Under the pieces are notes generated by a model that saw nothing but the letters and a program-made list of their open reading frames with translations, did no database searches and was not told the DNA's origin. A stretch of DNA of 64,000 nucleotides from NCBI RefSeq assembly GCF_024462815.1, contig NZ_JANGCG010000006.1, positions 1-64,000 of the forward strand, read 5' to 3'. Shown here piece after piece: positions 17,726 to 25,625 of the stretch (position 1 is its first letter; every line of letters starts with the position of its first letter). Origin of the DNA: Gemmiger formicilis (GTDB lineage: Bacteria > Bacillota > Clostridia > Oscillospirales > Ruminococcaceae). A program made the position numbers and the translations under genes.

Positions 17726-17758
17726 ACCGCCTTTTCCGCAGGGAAAGGGCGGTTTTTT
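17726..17758 (+). terminator. Terminator of the GGGtGRT operon
   Basis: Stem ACCGCCTTTTCC / GGAAAGGGCGGT (one G-U pair) followed by TTTTTTG, 25 bases after the stop. Confidence 0.9.
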
Positions 17759-17770
17759 GTTGCTTTTTGC

Positions 17771-17799
17771 TTGCTTTACGCGCCGCCGTGTTCTATAAT
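17771..17799 (+). promoter_or_regulatory. Sigma-A promoter for the FHA-ABC operon
   Basis: TTGCTT at 17771-17776 and TATAAT at 17794-17799, 17 bp apart, about 40 bases before the first gene of a five-gene operon. Confidence 0.8.
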
Positions 17800-17840
17800 A
17801 AAATCGAGTATATGTAAACTTTTTATGGGAGAAATCACCA

Positions 17841-19184
17841 ATGCCCAAGATTGATGTTGATACCTACATAGAACACTGCGGTATGCGCAAGGCGCGGTTC
17901 GGCGGCTATGAGCCGGAGGATGTGCGGCAGGCACTGCAGGATTTGTGCGCCGAGTATGAGCAGAACCTTGCGGCGGCCACCAGCGAGGCCCGCGCCGCCC
18001 GGCAGGAGAATGACGCCCTGCGCCGCCATGCCCAGAATCTGGTTATGCAGAACCAGACGCTCTCGACCCAGAACGCCACACTGGCCGGGCAGGTGGACAA
18101 GCTGCAGAGCTACCGCGCCAGCCTGGAGACGCAGTATTCCACCGCGAAGGAGCGCAACCACTCGCTGACGAACCAGCTGGATGTGCTGCGCCTGAAAAAC
18201 AGCGACCTGACGCGGGAAAACAAGGAACTGGCCGAGCAGTGCGAGGAGGCAAACGCCGCACTGCGCGTCAAAGGGCGCGCCCACGATCAGGCCCGCCAGC
18301 AGGTTATGGCCGACCGCGATAAGGTCATTGCGGACGCCGAGGCCGAGGCTGCCCGCATCCGCCAGCAGGCCAAGGATGACGCCGACCGGATTCTGAAGGA
18401 CACGAACCTCAAGGCAGAAGCCATCGACCAGCTGGCGCGGGAACAGGCCATTGCGCAGGCGCGCAAGATGGTGAAATCCGCCACCGATGAGACGCGGGAA
18501 ATCCAGAACGCCCACCGCCTGCGCCTGCAGGATCTGAAGAGCCGCATCACCGAGATGGAGAAGGCCCGCGGCCAGATGATGGACTATCTGGCCCAGATGA
18601 TTGAGGAACTGCAAAAGACGCAGGACTACGCCAGCCGCACCGCGCCGCTGATGCCCCATGAGGAGGAGCTGGCAGAGGCTGACACTGAGCCGAAGCTGGA
18701 TTTGTCCGCCAACAAGGTGGACGCCGCAGCCAGCGCCCTGCGCGGCAATGAGCAGGAGCCGGACAATACCCCGGCCGAGCCGCAGCCCGCAGCCGCCACA
18801 AACCGCGTGGTGGCCCCCGGTATGGACGAGGACGAGCCGCGTACGAACACGGTTGTGACGCCCTCGCCCGACTACTTTGACACCGAGCCGCAGCCCCAGC
18901 CCGGGGACCCGGACGATAAAAAAGAGGAAATCGAGATACCCGGCGCAATTTTCTCCTACCCGATTCTGCGCCAGCAGGGGGAGCCGATTCTGGACGAGGA
19001 AACGCCGCCCCAGCCGGTGCCGCACAAGCCGGTAATGCCCAGCTTTACGCTGGCGGACGATGAGGAGGACGAGCCGCAGCCCACTCCGGCCGCGCCCGCG
19101 CCCCAGCCCGCCAAGCCCCAGTCCAAGCGCCGCCGCAAGGCTGTGCTGGCCCTGCGCGCACTGCGCAAGAAGCTCGACCGATAG
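17841..19184 (+). CDS. DivIVA-like coiled-coil protein, first gene of the FHA-ABC operon
   Basis: A 447-residue soluble protein. The N-terminus (about residues 1-45, RKARFGGYEPEDVRQALQDL) follows the DivIVA pattern of F-x-GY-x(4)-V-x(3)-L. Residues about 45-275 are an almost uninterrupted, charged coiled coil rich in Ala, Gln, Arg and Glu (ADAEAEAARIRQQAKDDADR). The rest is acidic, Pro-rich and probably disordered, ending in a strongly basic tail (SKRRRKAVLALRALRKKLDR). DivIVA-type proteins mark curved or polar membranes and recruit partners, so it could position the downstream exporter. It is preceded by GGGAG and followed after 12 bases by the VWA/FHA gene. Confidence 0.75.
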   Translation: MPKIDVDTYIEHCGMRKARFGGYEPEDVRQALQDLCAEYEQNLAAATSEARAARQENDALRRHAQNLVMQNQTLSTQNATLAGQVDKLQSYRASLETQYSTAKERNHSLTNQLDVLRLKNSDLTRENKELAEQCEEANAALRVKGRAHDQARQQVMADRDKVIADAEAEAARIRQQAKDDADRILKDTNLKAEAIDQLAREQAIAQARKMVKSATDETREIQNAHRLRLQDLKSRITEMEKARGQMMDYLAQMIEELQKTQDYASRTAPLMPHEEELAEADTEPKLDLSANKVDAAASALRGNEQEPDNTPAEPQPAAATNRVVAPGMDEDEPRTNTVVTPSPDYFDTEPQPQPGDPDDKKEEIEIPGAIFSYPILRQQGEPILDEETPPQPVPHKPVMPSFTLADDEEDEPQPTPAAPAPQPAKPQSKRRRKAVLALRALRKKLDR

Positions 19185-19196
19185 GAGGAAGACCCA

Positions 19197-20918
19197 ATGA
19201 AACGGCATAAGCTCTGGGTGTGCGCACTGACCGTGTTGGTACTGGCCGTGCTCGGCGCGTTTGGCGCGGCGGCAGATACTACCGTCGGCGTGACCGGCGC
19301 GGGCACCTTTAAAATGGAGCAGACCTACGTCAATGTGCCGGAGCTGGATGTTTACTTCTATGCGCTGGATGGGGACGGCAACCCCTATTCCCCTGTAAAG
19401 GTGCAGGCGGCGGGCCCGGAGCTGACGCTGGGGGACCGCAAGCTGGAGGTGCGCAGTGTCGCCATGGCCAGCGACCCCATCTGCTATATCATTGCGCTGG
19501 ACAACAGCGACCTCATTGCGCCCGCAGATTTTTACACGATGCTGGGCGGTTTGCGCAAGCTGGTGGCGTCGATGAATGAGGGCGACCAGCTCATGCTCTA
19601 CACAACGGCTGGCACCACCGAGTGCGTGCTGCCTGCAACGTCGGACAAGGACCAGATGTACAAGGCGCTGGGCAACATTGCCCAGACCGAGGGCCGGATG
19701 GACACAAAGCAGCTGGTCACGGCGGTGTACAGCGGGATACAGAGCGACTATCAGGCGCTGGCCCCGCGCAAGACGGCAATGATTATCACCGATGCCGGAC
19801 AGGTTATGACCAATATGGCGCTGTTCGGCACGCTGGCCTCCGATGTGGGGGACCAGATCGGTATGGCGGCCTACGTCTACCTGATGACCGACAAGCCGGA
19901 TATGTTTGAAACGCTGGAGCAGGCCGCTGCCGGTAAGCTGGTGCTGTGTGAGGCCGCCACCCTGGGCGATGAACTGAAAAGGAAGCAGGAATATTTCGCC
20001 ACAGCGCTGGAAATCCGCACCGAGGTGCCGGAAAGCCTGTACGGCGAACGGCTGGAAACGCTGACGCTGGCCATGCCGAGCCTGGGCAGTGCCATCCGGA
20101 ACAGCCAGACCGTCTATATGGGCTACCGGCTGACCAAGCCGCAGGTGACAAAGGTGGAGACACTGCGCCGCGACAAGCTGCGCCTGACCTTCAACCAGCC
20201 CATCAACGAAAACGCCGACAAGCCGCAGCTCTATGAGGTGCGCAGCAAGGATATCTGGAACTGGCGCGTGCAAGTCAAGTCGGTAACGATTGCCGAGGAC
20301 GGCCGCACGGCGGAGCTGGAAATTGAGCCGCTGTATAAGGGCGAATACACCGTGGCGCTGAACCGGGTGTCCAGCAGGATGAGCGCCGCCAACGTCAGCA
20401 GCAGCCGCCAGACCGCGCTGTTCAAGGTGCTGGTCTGGCCGCGTGACAGGGGCTTCTATCTGGCGCGGTTCCGCGTGCCGTTGCTGCTGGCGGCGGTTTT
20501 GCTGCTGGTGCTGATTGTCAGCTGGCAGACTGTGCGCCGCCGTGACCGCGCCGCCGAGAAGGAGGCCGAGGCCGAGCACCTGCTGGCCGGGGCGGGGGAG
20601 CCGGACACGCTGCCACGCCGCTGGGTCACCCTGTTCTGGAGCCAGCGCTCCTCCATTGCCGAGAGCCGCTGGGCCGGCATGGTGGAGAGCAGCCTCATCA
20701 TCGGCAGCGATGCCGCGCAGTGCGACCTTTGCCTGCCGGATAAGAGGATTGCCCCGCAGCACTGTGTGCTGGCCGCGCAGGGAGATTCGCTGCTGGTGCA
20801 GCCGCTGTCGGACCGTACAAGAGTCTATGTCAACGGTGAGCGCATTGACGGCGAGCACCGCCTGCAGAACAATGATACCCTGCGCATCGGCAAAACAACG
20901 GTGCGGCTGGTTTTGTAA
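19197..20918 (+). CDS. Exported VWA-like protein with transmembrane helix and C-terminal FHA domain
   Basis: A 573-residue protein. Signal sequence about residues 1-27 (WVCALTVLVLAVLGAFGAAA). A von Willebrand A-like domain covers about 95-235: strand YIIALDNSDL, where D-N-S stands in place of the usual DxSxS, and MIITDAGQV. An Ig-like/Big-domain-like region (VTKVETLRRDKLRLTFNQPI) runs to about 410. A membrane helix lies at about 421-441, and a cytoplasmic FHA domain occupies about 495-573 (LIIGSDAAQCDLCLPDKRIA...VYVNG). This FHA domain lacks the usual GR and S-x-x-H set: GS replaces GR and APQH replaces SRHH, so phosphothreonine binding is doubtful. The layout suggests an outside sensor or clamp joined to an inside adaptor. 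Confidence 0.78.
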   Translation: MKRHKLWVCALTVLVLAVLGAFGAAADTTVGVTGAGTFKMEQTYVNVPELDVYFYALDGDGNPYSPVKVQAAGPELTLGDRKLEVRSVAMASDPICYIIALDNSDLIAPADFYTMLGGLRKLVASMNEGDQLMLYTTAGTTECVLPATSDKDQMYKALGNIAQTEGRMDTKQLVTAVYSGIQSDYQALAPRKTAMIITDAGQVMTNMALFGTLASDVGDQIGMAAYVYLMTDKPDMFETLEQAAAGKLVLCEAATLGDELKRKQEYFATALEIRTEVPESLYGERLETLTLAMPSLGSAIRNSQTVYMGYRLTKPQVTKVETLRRDKLRLTFNQPINENADKPQLYEVRSKDIWNWRVQVKSVTIAEDGRTAELEIEPLYKGEYTVALNRVSSRMSAANVSSSRQTALFKVLVWPRDRGFYLARFRVPLLLAAVLLLVLIVSWQTVRRRDRAAEKEAEAEHLLAGAGEPDTLPRRWVTLFWSQRSSIAESRWAGMVESSLIIGSDAAQCDLCLPDKRIAPQHCVLAAQGDSLLVQPLSDRTRVYVNGERIDGEHRLQNNDTLRIGKTTVRLVL

Positions 20919-20930
20919 GGAGCCCGACCT

Positions 20931-21419
20931 ATGAAGCTGACAAAATGTGAAAACGGCCATTTCTATGACGGTGACAAGTACCCCGAATGTCCCTACTGCA
21001 ACACCGAGCTGCTGAAGGACCATTCCATCGTCCATGCGGGCGCGGCGGAGCAGCCGACCCCCGCAGCACAGGCAGCCGCCCCGGCGGGTCCGGTGGCAGG
21101 CTGGCTTGTGGTGCTGGACGGCCCGGCCAGAGGGCGCGACCTGCGCCTTGGCGTGGGGCGCAGCTTTCTGGGGCTGGATGGGGACGGCACGCCGGTGACC
21201 CTGAGCGCCGACGCCCCCCTGAGCGCCCGGCAGGCGGCGGTGGTCTACGATGCGGAGAAAAACGCCTTCACGCTGCTGCCCGGTTCCTCGCAGGAGCTGT
21301 GCTATCTGGATGATGCAGCTGTGCTGGAGGCAATGCCGCTGGCCGGGGGCGAGACCCTGCGCCTTGGGGGTGCGGCGCTGAAGTTTGTGCCCCTCTGCGG
21401 CGCGGATTTCCACTGGTAA
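20931..21419 (+). CDS. Zinc-knuckle plus degenerate FHA adaptor protein
   Basis: A 162-residue soluble protein. Residues 6-23 hold C6, H10, C20 and C23, a small zinc-binding knuckle of the C-x(3)-H ... C-x(2)-C kind often found next to FHA domains in Clostridia. After an Ala/Pro linker, residues about 60-160 form an FHA-like beta-sandwich (GWLVVLDGPARGRDLRLGVG, LSARQAAVVYD, GETLRLGGAALKF). The usual His after Ser-x-Arg is replaced (SARQ), and the NG turn is lost, so phosphopeptide binding is doubtful. Twelve-base spacing on both sides places it firmly in the operon. Confidence 0.7.
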   Translation: MKLTKCENGHFYDGDKYPECPYCNTELLKDHSIVHAGAAEQPTPAAQAAAPAGPVAGWLVVLDGPARGRDLRLGVGRSFLGLDGDGTPVTLSADAPLSARQAAVVYDAEKNAFTLLPGSSQELCYLDDAAVLEAMPLAGGETLRLGGAALKFVPLCGADFHW

Positions 21420-21431
21420 GGGGGCTGCGCC

Positions 21432-22949
21432 ATGACGAGTGAAATCGTAATCCTGATTACCGAGCTGCGCAACAAGCAGCGCATTACCCTGCCCGCGGGC
21501 AGCTACCGTTTTGGCCGCAGTGCCCAGTGTGAGTATGTGCTGCGCCGCAACAGCATCGGCGATAACCAGTTTACCGTCTCCTTTGAGCAGGGGCGGTGGG
21601 TGGTCACCGACGATGGCAGCGACTACCGCACATGGCTCAACAACCGCTATCTGGACGCCGGGGAGACGAGCGTGCTGCAAAGCGGGGATGTCATCGGCCT
21701 GAACACCGATGGCAACGCCGACACGCAGGAAATCACCTTCCGCGTGGAAGAGATTACCAACGTGCAGAGCGATGAGGCCGCCCCACGCAAGGAGCAGACC
21801 ACTGACGCTGTCCTGCGCGAGGTGGATATCCGCCGCAAAAAGCGGGTGCTGATTGGCCGCGGCGATGACTGCGACATCAAGCTGGTCAGCGACCGCGTGT
21901 CCCGCCACCATTGCGAGATTCTCTACAAGGACGGCCACTATGAGCTGCATGACCTCGGCTCCACCAACGGCACCTATGTGGACGGCGTCCGCGTAAGCCG
22001 CACGGTGCTGCGCAACGGTGCAGTCATTAACGTGCCTGCGCAGGTTTTTGCCTTCACGGGCGGAATGCTGCACTACCACGCCCACCAGAGCGGCATTAGT
22101 ATCCAACTTGTAAATGTGTACAAAACGGTTAAAAATGCCAACACCGGCAAGCCGCTGAACATTGTGGACGGCACCAGTATGCAGGTGGAGCCCAACAGCT
22201 TTGTGGTGCTGGTGGGCGGCTCCGGCACAGGCAAATCCAGCCTGCTGACCTGCATAACCGGCACCGCGCCCTGCACGGCGGGCAGCGTGCAGTTTGACGG
22301 GCTGGACACGCGCTCCAACCGCAACGCCTTTGAGGCGGCGCTGGGCTACGTGCCGCAGAAGGACATTATGCACGATAACCTGACGGTGGAGCAGAGCCTG
22401 ACCTACACGGCCAAGCTGCGCATTGCCCACGATGCTACCCGCGCAGAGATTGCCGCGGCGGTGGCCCACGCCATTGAGGCGGTCGACCTGCAGGGGCGCG
22501 AAAAGACCTATATCTCCAAGCTGTCCGGCGGGCAGAAGAAGCGCGTCTCGATTGCAATGGAGCTGCTGGCCAACCCGCGGCTGCTGATTCTGGACGAGCC
22601 GACCAGCGGGCTTTCGCCTGACCTTGACCGCAGTATGATGGAGCTTTGCCGCCGCCTGAGCCACCAGAACTGTACGGTGCTGATGGTCACCCACAATATG
22701 TCCAACATCAACCTGTGTGATAAAATCGCCTTTCTGGGCGTGGGCGGCGTGCTGTGCTACTACGGTGCGCCCGAAAAGCTGAACGAATACTTTGATGTGG
22801 AGCTGACCAGCGATATTTTTGAAAAGCTGCGCGACCCGGTGCAGATTGAACAGTACCGCGAGAAATACTTTACCACCCCCGAGTTCAACCGCCTGCTGGC
22901 GGCCTGCCCGGAGGCAGCACAGGAGGCGGAGAAGCGATGCGCCCAATAA
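21432..22949 (+). CDS. ABC transporter ATPase with two N-terminal FHA domains
   Basis: A 505-residue ATPase of the ABCG/ABC-2 exporter type. FHA1 (about residues 12-100) is weak (FGRSAQCEYVLRRNSIGDNQ). FHA2 (about 125-205) is intact: IGRGDDCDIKL with GR near 139, SRHHC near 156 and GSTNGT near 176, the phosphothreonine-binding residues. The ABC domain spans about 220-430 with Walker A GGSGTGKSS near 262, signature LSGGQKKR near 363 and Walker B LLILDEPTSGL near 383. Its stop overlaps the permease start by 13 bases. FHA-ABC fusions are known in several phyla, generally controlled by Ser/Thr kinases; no kinase is present here. Confidence 0.88.
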   Translation: MTSEIVILITELRNKQRITLPAGSYRFGRSAQCEYVLRRNSIGDNQFTVSFEQGRWVVTDDGSDYRTWLNNRYLDAGETSVLQSGDVIGLNTDGNADTQEITFRVEEITNVQSDEAAPRKEQTTDAVLREVDIRRKKRVLIGRGDDCDIKLVSDRVSRHHCEILYKDGHYELHDLGSTNGTYVDGVRVSRTVLRNGAVINVPAQVFAFTGGMLHYHAHQSGISIQLVNVYKTVKNANTGKPLNIVDGTSMQVEPNSFVVLVGGSGTGKSSLLTCITGTAPCTAGSVQFDGLDTRSNRNAFEAALGYVPQKDIMHDNLTVEQSLTYTAKLRIAHDATRAEIAAAVAHAIEAVDLQGREKTYISKLSGGQKKRVSIAMELLANPRLLILDEPTSGLSPDLDRSMMELCRRLSHQNCTVLMVTHNMSNINLCDKIAFLGVGGVLCYYGAPEKLNEYFDVELTSDIFEKLRDPVQIEQYREKYFTTPEFNRLLAACPEAAQEAEKRCAQ

Positions 22950-23770
22950 AGTTTTTAAGGTTCCTGCGCCAGTTTGCTGTGCTGGTGCAGCGCAATCTGC
23001 AGCTGATTTGGAACGATAAGCTGCTGCTGGCCAGCCTTGCCCTGCAGTCGCCTTTTATGGTGCTGGTGGTCAAGCTGACGGCGGATCCCAACTGCTTTAC
23101 CTCCAACCTTGTCAACATCGGCAGCCGCACGGCGCTCTTTATTCTGGCCGCCATGGCCACGTTTATGGGTACGCTGAACTCCTACCGGGAAATCTGCAAG
23201 GACCGTGAAATCATCCTGCGGGAGGCGTCTGTCGGCGTCGGGCTGCCCGCGGTGGTGCTCAGCAAGGCATTTGTGCTGCTGCTGGTCGAGGTACTGCAGG
23301 CGGTGGTGCTGGCGGTCGGCTTTGTGTCGATTGTGCACGTACCCCAGAACCATCTGCTGCTGGAGACGGATGCGGAAATTTTCATCACGCTTCTGCTCAC
23401 CATGTTCTCCTCCAGCTGTGTCGGGCTGTTGATTTCGGCGCTCTTCACAAGTGGCGAAAGCGCGATACTGGCGGTGCTGGTGCTGATGATTGGTCAGGTT
23501 GTGTTCAGCAACGTGATGTTCACCGTGACCGGCGCGGCGGCAACCATCTCCAACATCATCGTCTGCCGCTGGGGTATGGGCGCGCTGGGCGCCTCCACGG
23601 ATTTGAACAGCCGTATGGCGTGGCTGCAGGCAGGGCTGGACGGCCCGATGTACGATGCTACGGTGGAAAACCTGACCCATTCCTGGCAGATGCTGGGCCT
23701 GATTTCGGTGGTCTGCCTTGTAGCCGCGTGGCTGGTGCTGCAGATTGCCTTTGACAGGAAAAAGGCGTGA
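22937..23770 (+). CDS. ABC-2 type exporter permease
   Basis: A 277-residue membrane protein with about six helices that forms the channel for the FHA-ABC ATPase. It has the ABCG-type amphipathic/first-loop segment SYREICKDREIILREASVGVG before helix 3, matching the coupling-helix region of ABC-2 permeases. It starts inside the ATPase gene (13-base overlap), implying coupled translation, and is the last gene before a terminator. Substrate is unknown. The position of the partners suggests a regulated exporter or envelope-related machine rather than an ordinary drug pump. Confidence 0.82.
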   Translation: MRPIKFLRFLRQFAVLVQRNLQLIWNDKLLLASLALQSPFMVLVVKLTADPNCFTSNLVNIGSRTALFILAAMATFMGTLNSYREICKDREIILREASVGVGLPAVVLSKAFVLLLVEVLQAVVLAVGFVSIVHVPQNHLLLETDAEIFITLLLTMFSSSCVGLLISALFTSGESAILAVLVLMIGQVVFSNVMFTVTGAAATISNIIVCRWGMGALGASTDLNSRMAWLQAGLDGPMYDATVENLTHSWQMLGLISVVCLVAAWLVLQIAFDRKKA

Positions 23771-23837
23771 GGTTTCCCGCGGGCAGCGGCCAACCGTGCC
23801 AGATATGTCGTTTATCATTCATAGCATAAATAAACCA

Positions 23838-23875
23838 CAAGCCCTGGACTTTTAAACAGTCCAGGGCTTGTTTGT
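23838..23875. terminator. Bidirectional terminator between convergent operons
   Basis: Stem CAAGCCCTGGACT / AGTCCAGGGCTTG (23838-23870) followed by TTTGTTG; it serves the exporter operon and possibly the convergent CmpB-family gene. Confidence 0.8.
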
Positions 23876-23881
23876 TGAAAA

Positions 23882-24826
23882 TTATACCTTTTTGATTTTC
23901 TCCGCGGCGTTGGCGGCGGTCTCGCGGGCGGTCTCCTTGGCGGCAGCGGCCAGCTCCCGCAGGCGGATGACGGCGGTGCGGGTGGCGGCCAGCGTCTCGG
24001 CGTAGTTCAGGCTCTTCATATCGGGGAAGGCGCGCAGCAGGCGGCGTGTGCTGAGGGGGTGCCGGTCAACAGCAGCCAGCTTTTCGCGCAGTTCGGCCAC
24101 GCGGGCGGTGGCCTCTGCCCGCAGCTCGGTGGCGTTCTCGCGGCCCTCCAGCTTGGCCAGCGCCAGCTGCAGCTTCTGCTCGTCCAGCACGGTGTCGGCG
24201 GTCATGGCGCCGGTGCCCAGCACGGTGGTCAGCTTGTCGCTGGTCACACGCAGGCGGGCGCGCAGCTCGTCAATCTCGCTCAGATATTTGTTCAGGCCGA
24301 TGGCCGCGGCGGTGGAGACAATAACGTCCACCACAAAGAGGATGAGCAGCACGATGTCCAGAATCAGCATAACGCGGAATGGCATCGGGTTGGAGCCGCG
24401 TGCCAGCAGCGGGTGAACCACCTTAATCATCAGCACGCTGCCCAGACCCCACAACAGGGAAAACTGCGGGCAGATGTAGCCGCCCAGATTGTACTTCATC
24501 TTGGAATAGTCCCACCAGCGGATGTGGTAGAGCTTGTACAGCACCCAGCCGCCCACCAGCTCAATGGCGGTGGTCAACACCATACCGATGAAGAAAATCG
24601 AGACGGCGCTCATGCTGCCGCTGTCCGGCAGGGGAATGAGCTGGACGCTGTAGACCAGCCCCACCATGCCAAAGCCGTAAATCGGGCAGATGGGCCCGCA
24701 GAGGAAGCCGCGGTTGACGAGCTTGTGCTCCTTGACAGCAGCGTAGACAACCTCCACGCACCAGCCGATGCAGCCGTACAGGAAAAACCAGTAGACGGTC
24801 TTTACGGCAAACTCAGTCAGATTCAT
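23882..24826 (-). CDS. CmpB-family putative membrane protein (ABC_trans_CmpB)
   Basis: A 314-residue protein. The N-terminal half has about five membrane helices with the family pattern FFLYGCIGWCVEVVYA, NRGFLCGPICPIYGFG, and WWDYSKMKYNLGGYICPQFS, typical of the 'putative ABC transporter permease' CmpB family. The C-terminal third is a charged helical tail (about 200-314) with many Arg, Glu and Ala. Despite the name there is no ATPase partner here and no proven transport. ATG at 24826 is chosen because AGGAGGCGGAAG lies just before it. It overlaps the end of trmB by 14 bases and is co-transcribed after it. Confidence 0.82.
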   Translation of the reverse strand: MNLTEFAVKTVYWFFLYGCIGWCVEVVYAAVKEHKLVNRGFLCGPICPIYGFGMVGLVYSVQLIPLPDSGSMSAVSIFFIGMVLTTAIELVGGWVLYKLYHIRWWDYSKMKYNLGGYICPQFSLLWGLGSVLMIKVVHPLLARGSNPMPFRVMLILDIVLLILFVVDVIVSTAAAIGLNKYLSEIDELRARLRVTSDKLTTVLGTGAMTADTVLDEQKLQLALAKLEGRENATELRAEATARVAELREKLAAVDRHPLSTRRLLRAFPDMKSLNYAETLAATRTAVIRLRELAAAAKETARETAANAAEKIKKV

Positions 24827-25547
24827 CTTCCGCCTCCTGCTGCTTGGCAAGGGCTTTGGGCTCCACCCAGGTCACGGTGCTGTCGGGGCCCTTGCGGGCA
24901 ATCAGCGCCTTGATGGGGATGCCCTGCTCGCTGAACATACCCTCATGCTCGGTGCGCAGGTTCCAGTCCGGCTCGTTCTTGTGCAGGTCAAAAGTCTGCC
25001 ATGTGATTTCAAACCCGGCGGCGGGGAAGTAGGAAAGGCTGTCCCGGAAGAGGTCATCGTCATCGGTCTTGAACCAGATTTCCGCGCCCTCGTCCATCAG
25101 ATTGCGGTACTGCAGCAGCTGGCGCGGGTGGGTCAGGCGGTGCTTGTTGCTGCCCGCGTTCTTGCTCCACGGATTGCAGAAGTTGATATAGATGCGGGAG
25201 ACGCGATCCTCCGGCGTGAAGGCGTTGCCCAGACGCTCAATGTCAAGGCTGGCAATCTTCACATTGTCGGCGGGCAGACCGCGCTCGGCGTAGGCGGCCT
25301 CGACCTTGCGCTTGGCCAGAATCAGCACCTTGTCGGTGATGTCGATGCCCAGATAGTTGATGTCGGGGTGGGCGGGGGCAATCTGTGCCAGAAAGCCGCC
25401 CTTGCCGCAGCCCAGCTCCAGATGCCAGGGCTGGGCGGGCCGGGCGTACAGCTCGTGCCAGTGGCCGCCGTGGGTCAGCGGCTCATGTACGTGGAAATCG
25501 CAGGCCAGCAGCTCCGGCCGTGCGTAGGGCTTAAAACGCATGCGCAT
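24813..25547 (-). CDS. trmB: tRNA (guanine-N7)-methyltransferase
   Basis: SAM-dependent enzyme that makes m7G46 in the variable loop of tRNAs. The 244-residue protein has the SAM-binding strand HLELGCGKGGFLAQIA with the next acidic strand NYLGIDITDKVL, the TrmB motif ISRIYINFCNPWSK (here VSRIYINFCNPWSKN) followed by HRLTHPRQLLQYRNLM, and late the FKTDDDDLFRDSL and TEHEGMFSEQGIPI patterns. The family usually has NFPDPWPK-like residues; here NFCNPWSK is the Firmicute-style variant. AAGGAG lies 8 bases before ATG 25547. First gene of a two-gene unit with the CmpB-family protein. Confidence 0.92.
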   Translation of the reverse strand: MRMRFKPYARPELLACDFHVHEPLTHGGHWHELYARPAQPWHLELGCGKGGFLAQIAPAHPDINYLGIDITDKVLILAKRKVEAAYAERGLPADNVKIASLDIERLGNAFTPEDRVSRIYINFCNPWSKNAGSNKHRLTHPRQLLQYRNLMDEGAEIWFKTDDDDLFRDSLSYFPAAGFEITWQTFDLHKNEPDWNLRTEHEGMFSEQGIPIKALIARKGPDSTVTWVEPKALAKQQEAEDESD

Positions 25548-25572
25548 AGTGTGTTCTCCTTATGATTGGGCA

Positions 25573-25625
25573 ATGCCGCATAATTCTGAGTGCTTACGCC
25601 GTCAGGCGAGAATGGTGCGGTGTTG
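25573..25625. repeat. CCGCATAATTCT-type repeat, copy 1
   Basis: Begins TGCCGCATAATTCTGAG and ends GAGAATGGTGCGGTGTTG, with CTTACGCCGTCAGGCG between. The ends are imperfect inverted copies. It abuts the stop codon of the alanyl-tRNA editing gene. A second, longer copy lies at 32498-32563. Confidence 0.7.

Noticed and set aside
18956..19306. Small minus-strand frames in the disordered tail of the DivIVA-like protein gene
   Set aside because: Composition is just the complement of Pro/Ala/Glu codons; no ribosome site.
17835..22946. A very long open frame on the minus strand across the whole exporter operon (about 1700 codons)
   Set aside because: It is antisense to five genes with clear motifs and ribosome sites. 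High GC with a biased third base leaves the opposite strand without stops. Its composition (His, Gln, Arg, Val rich) matches no domain.
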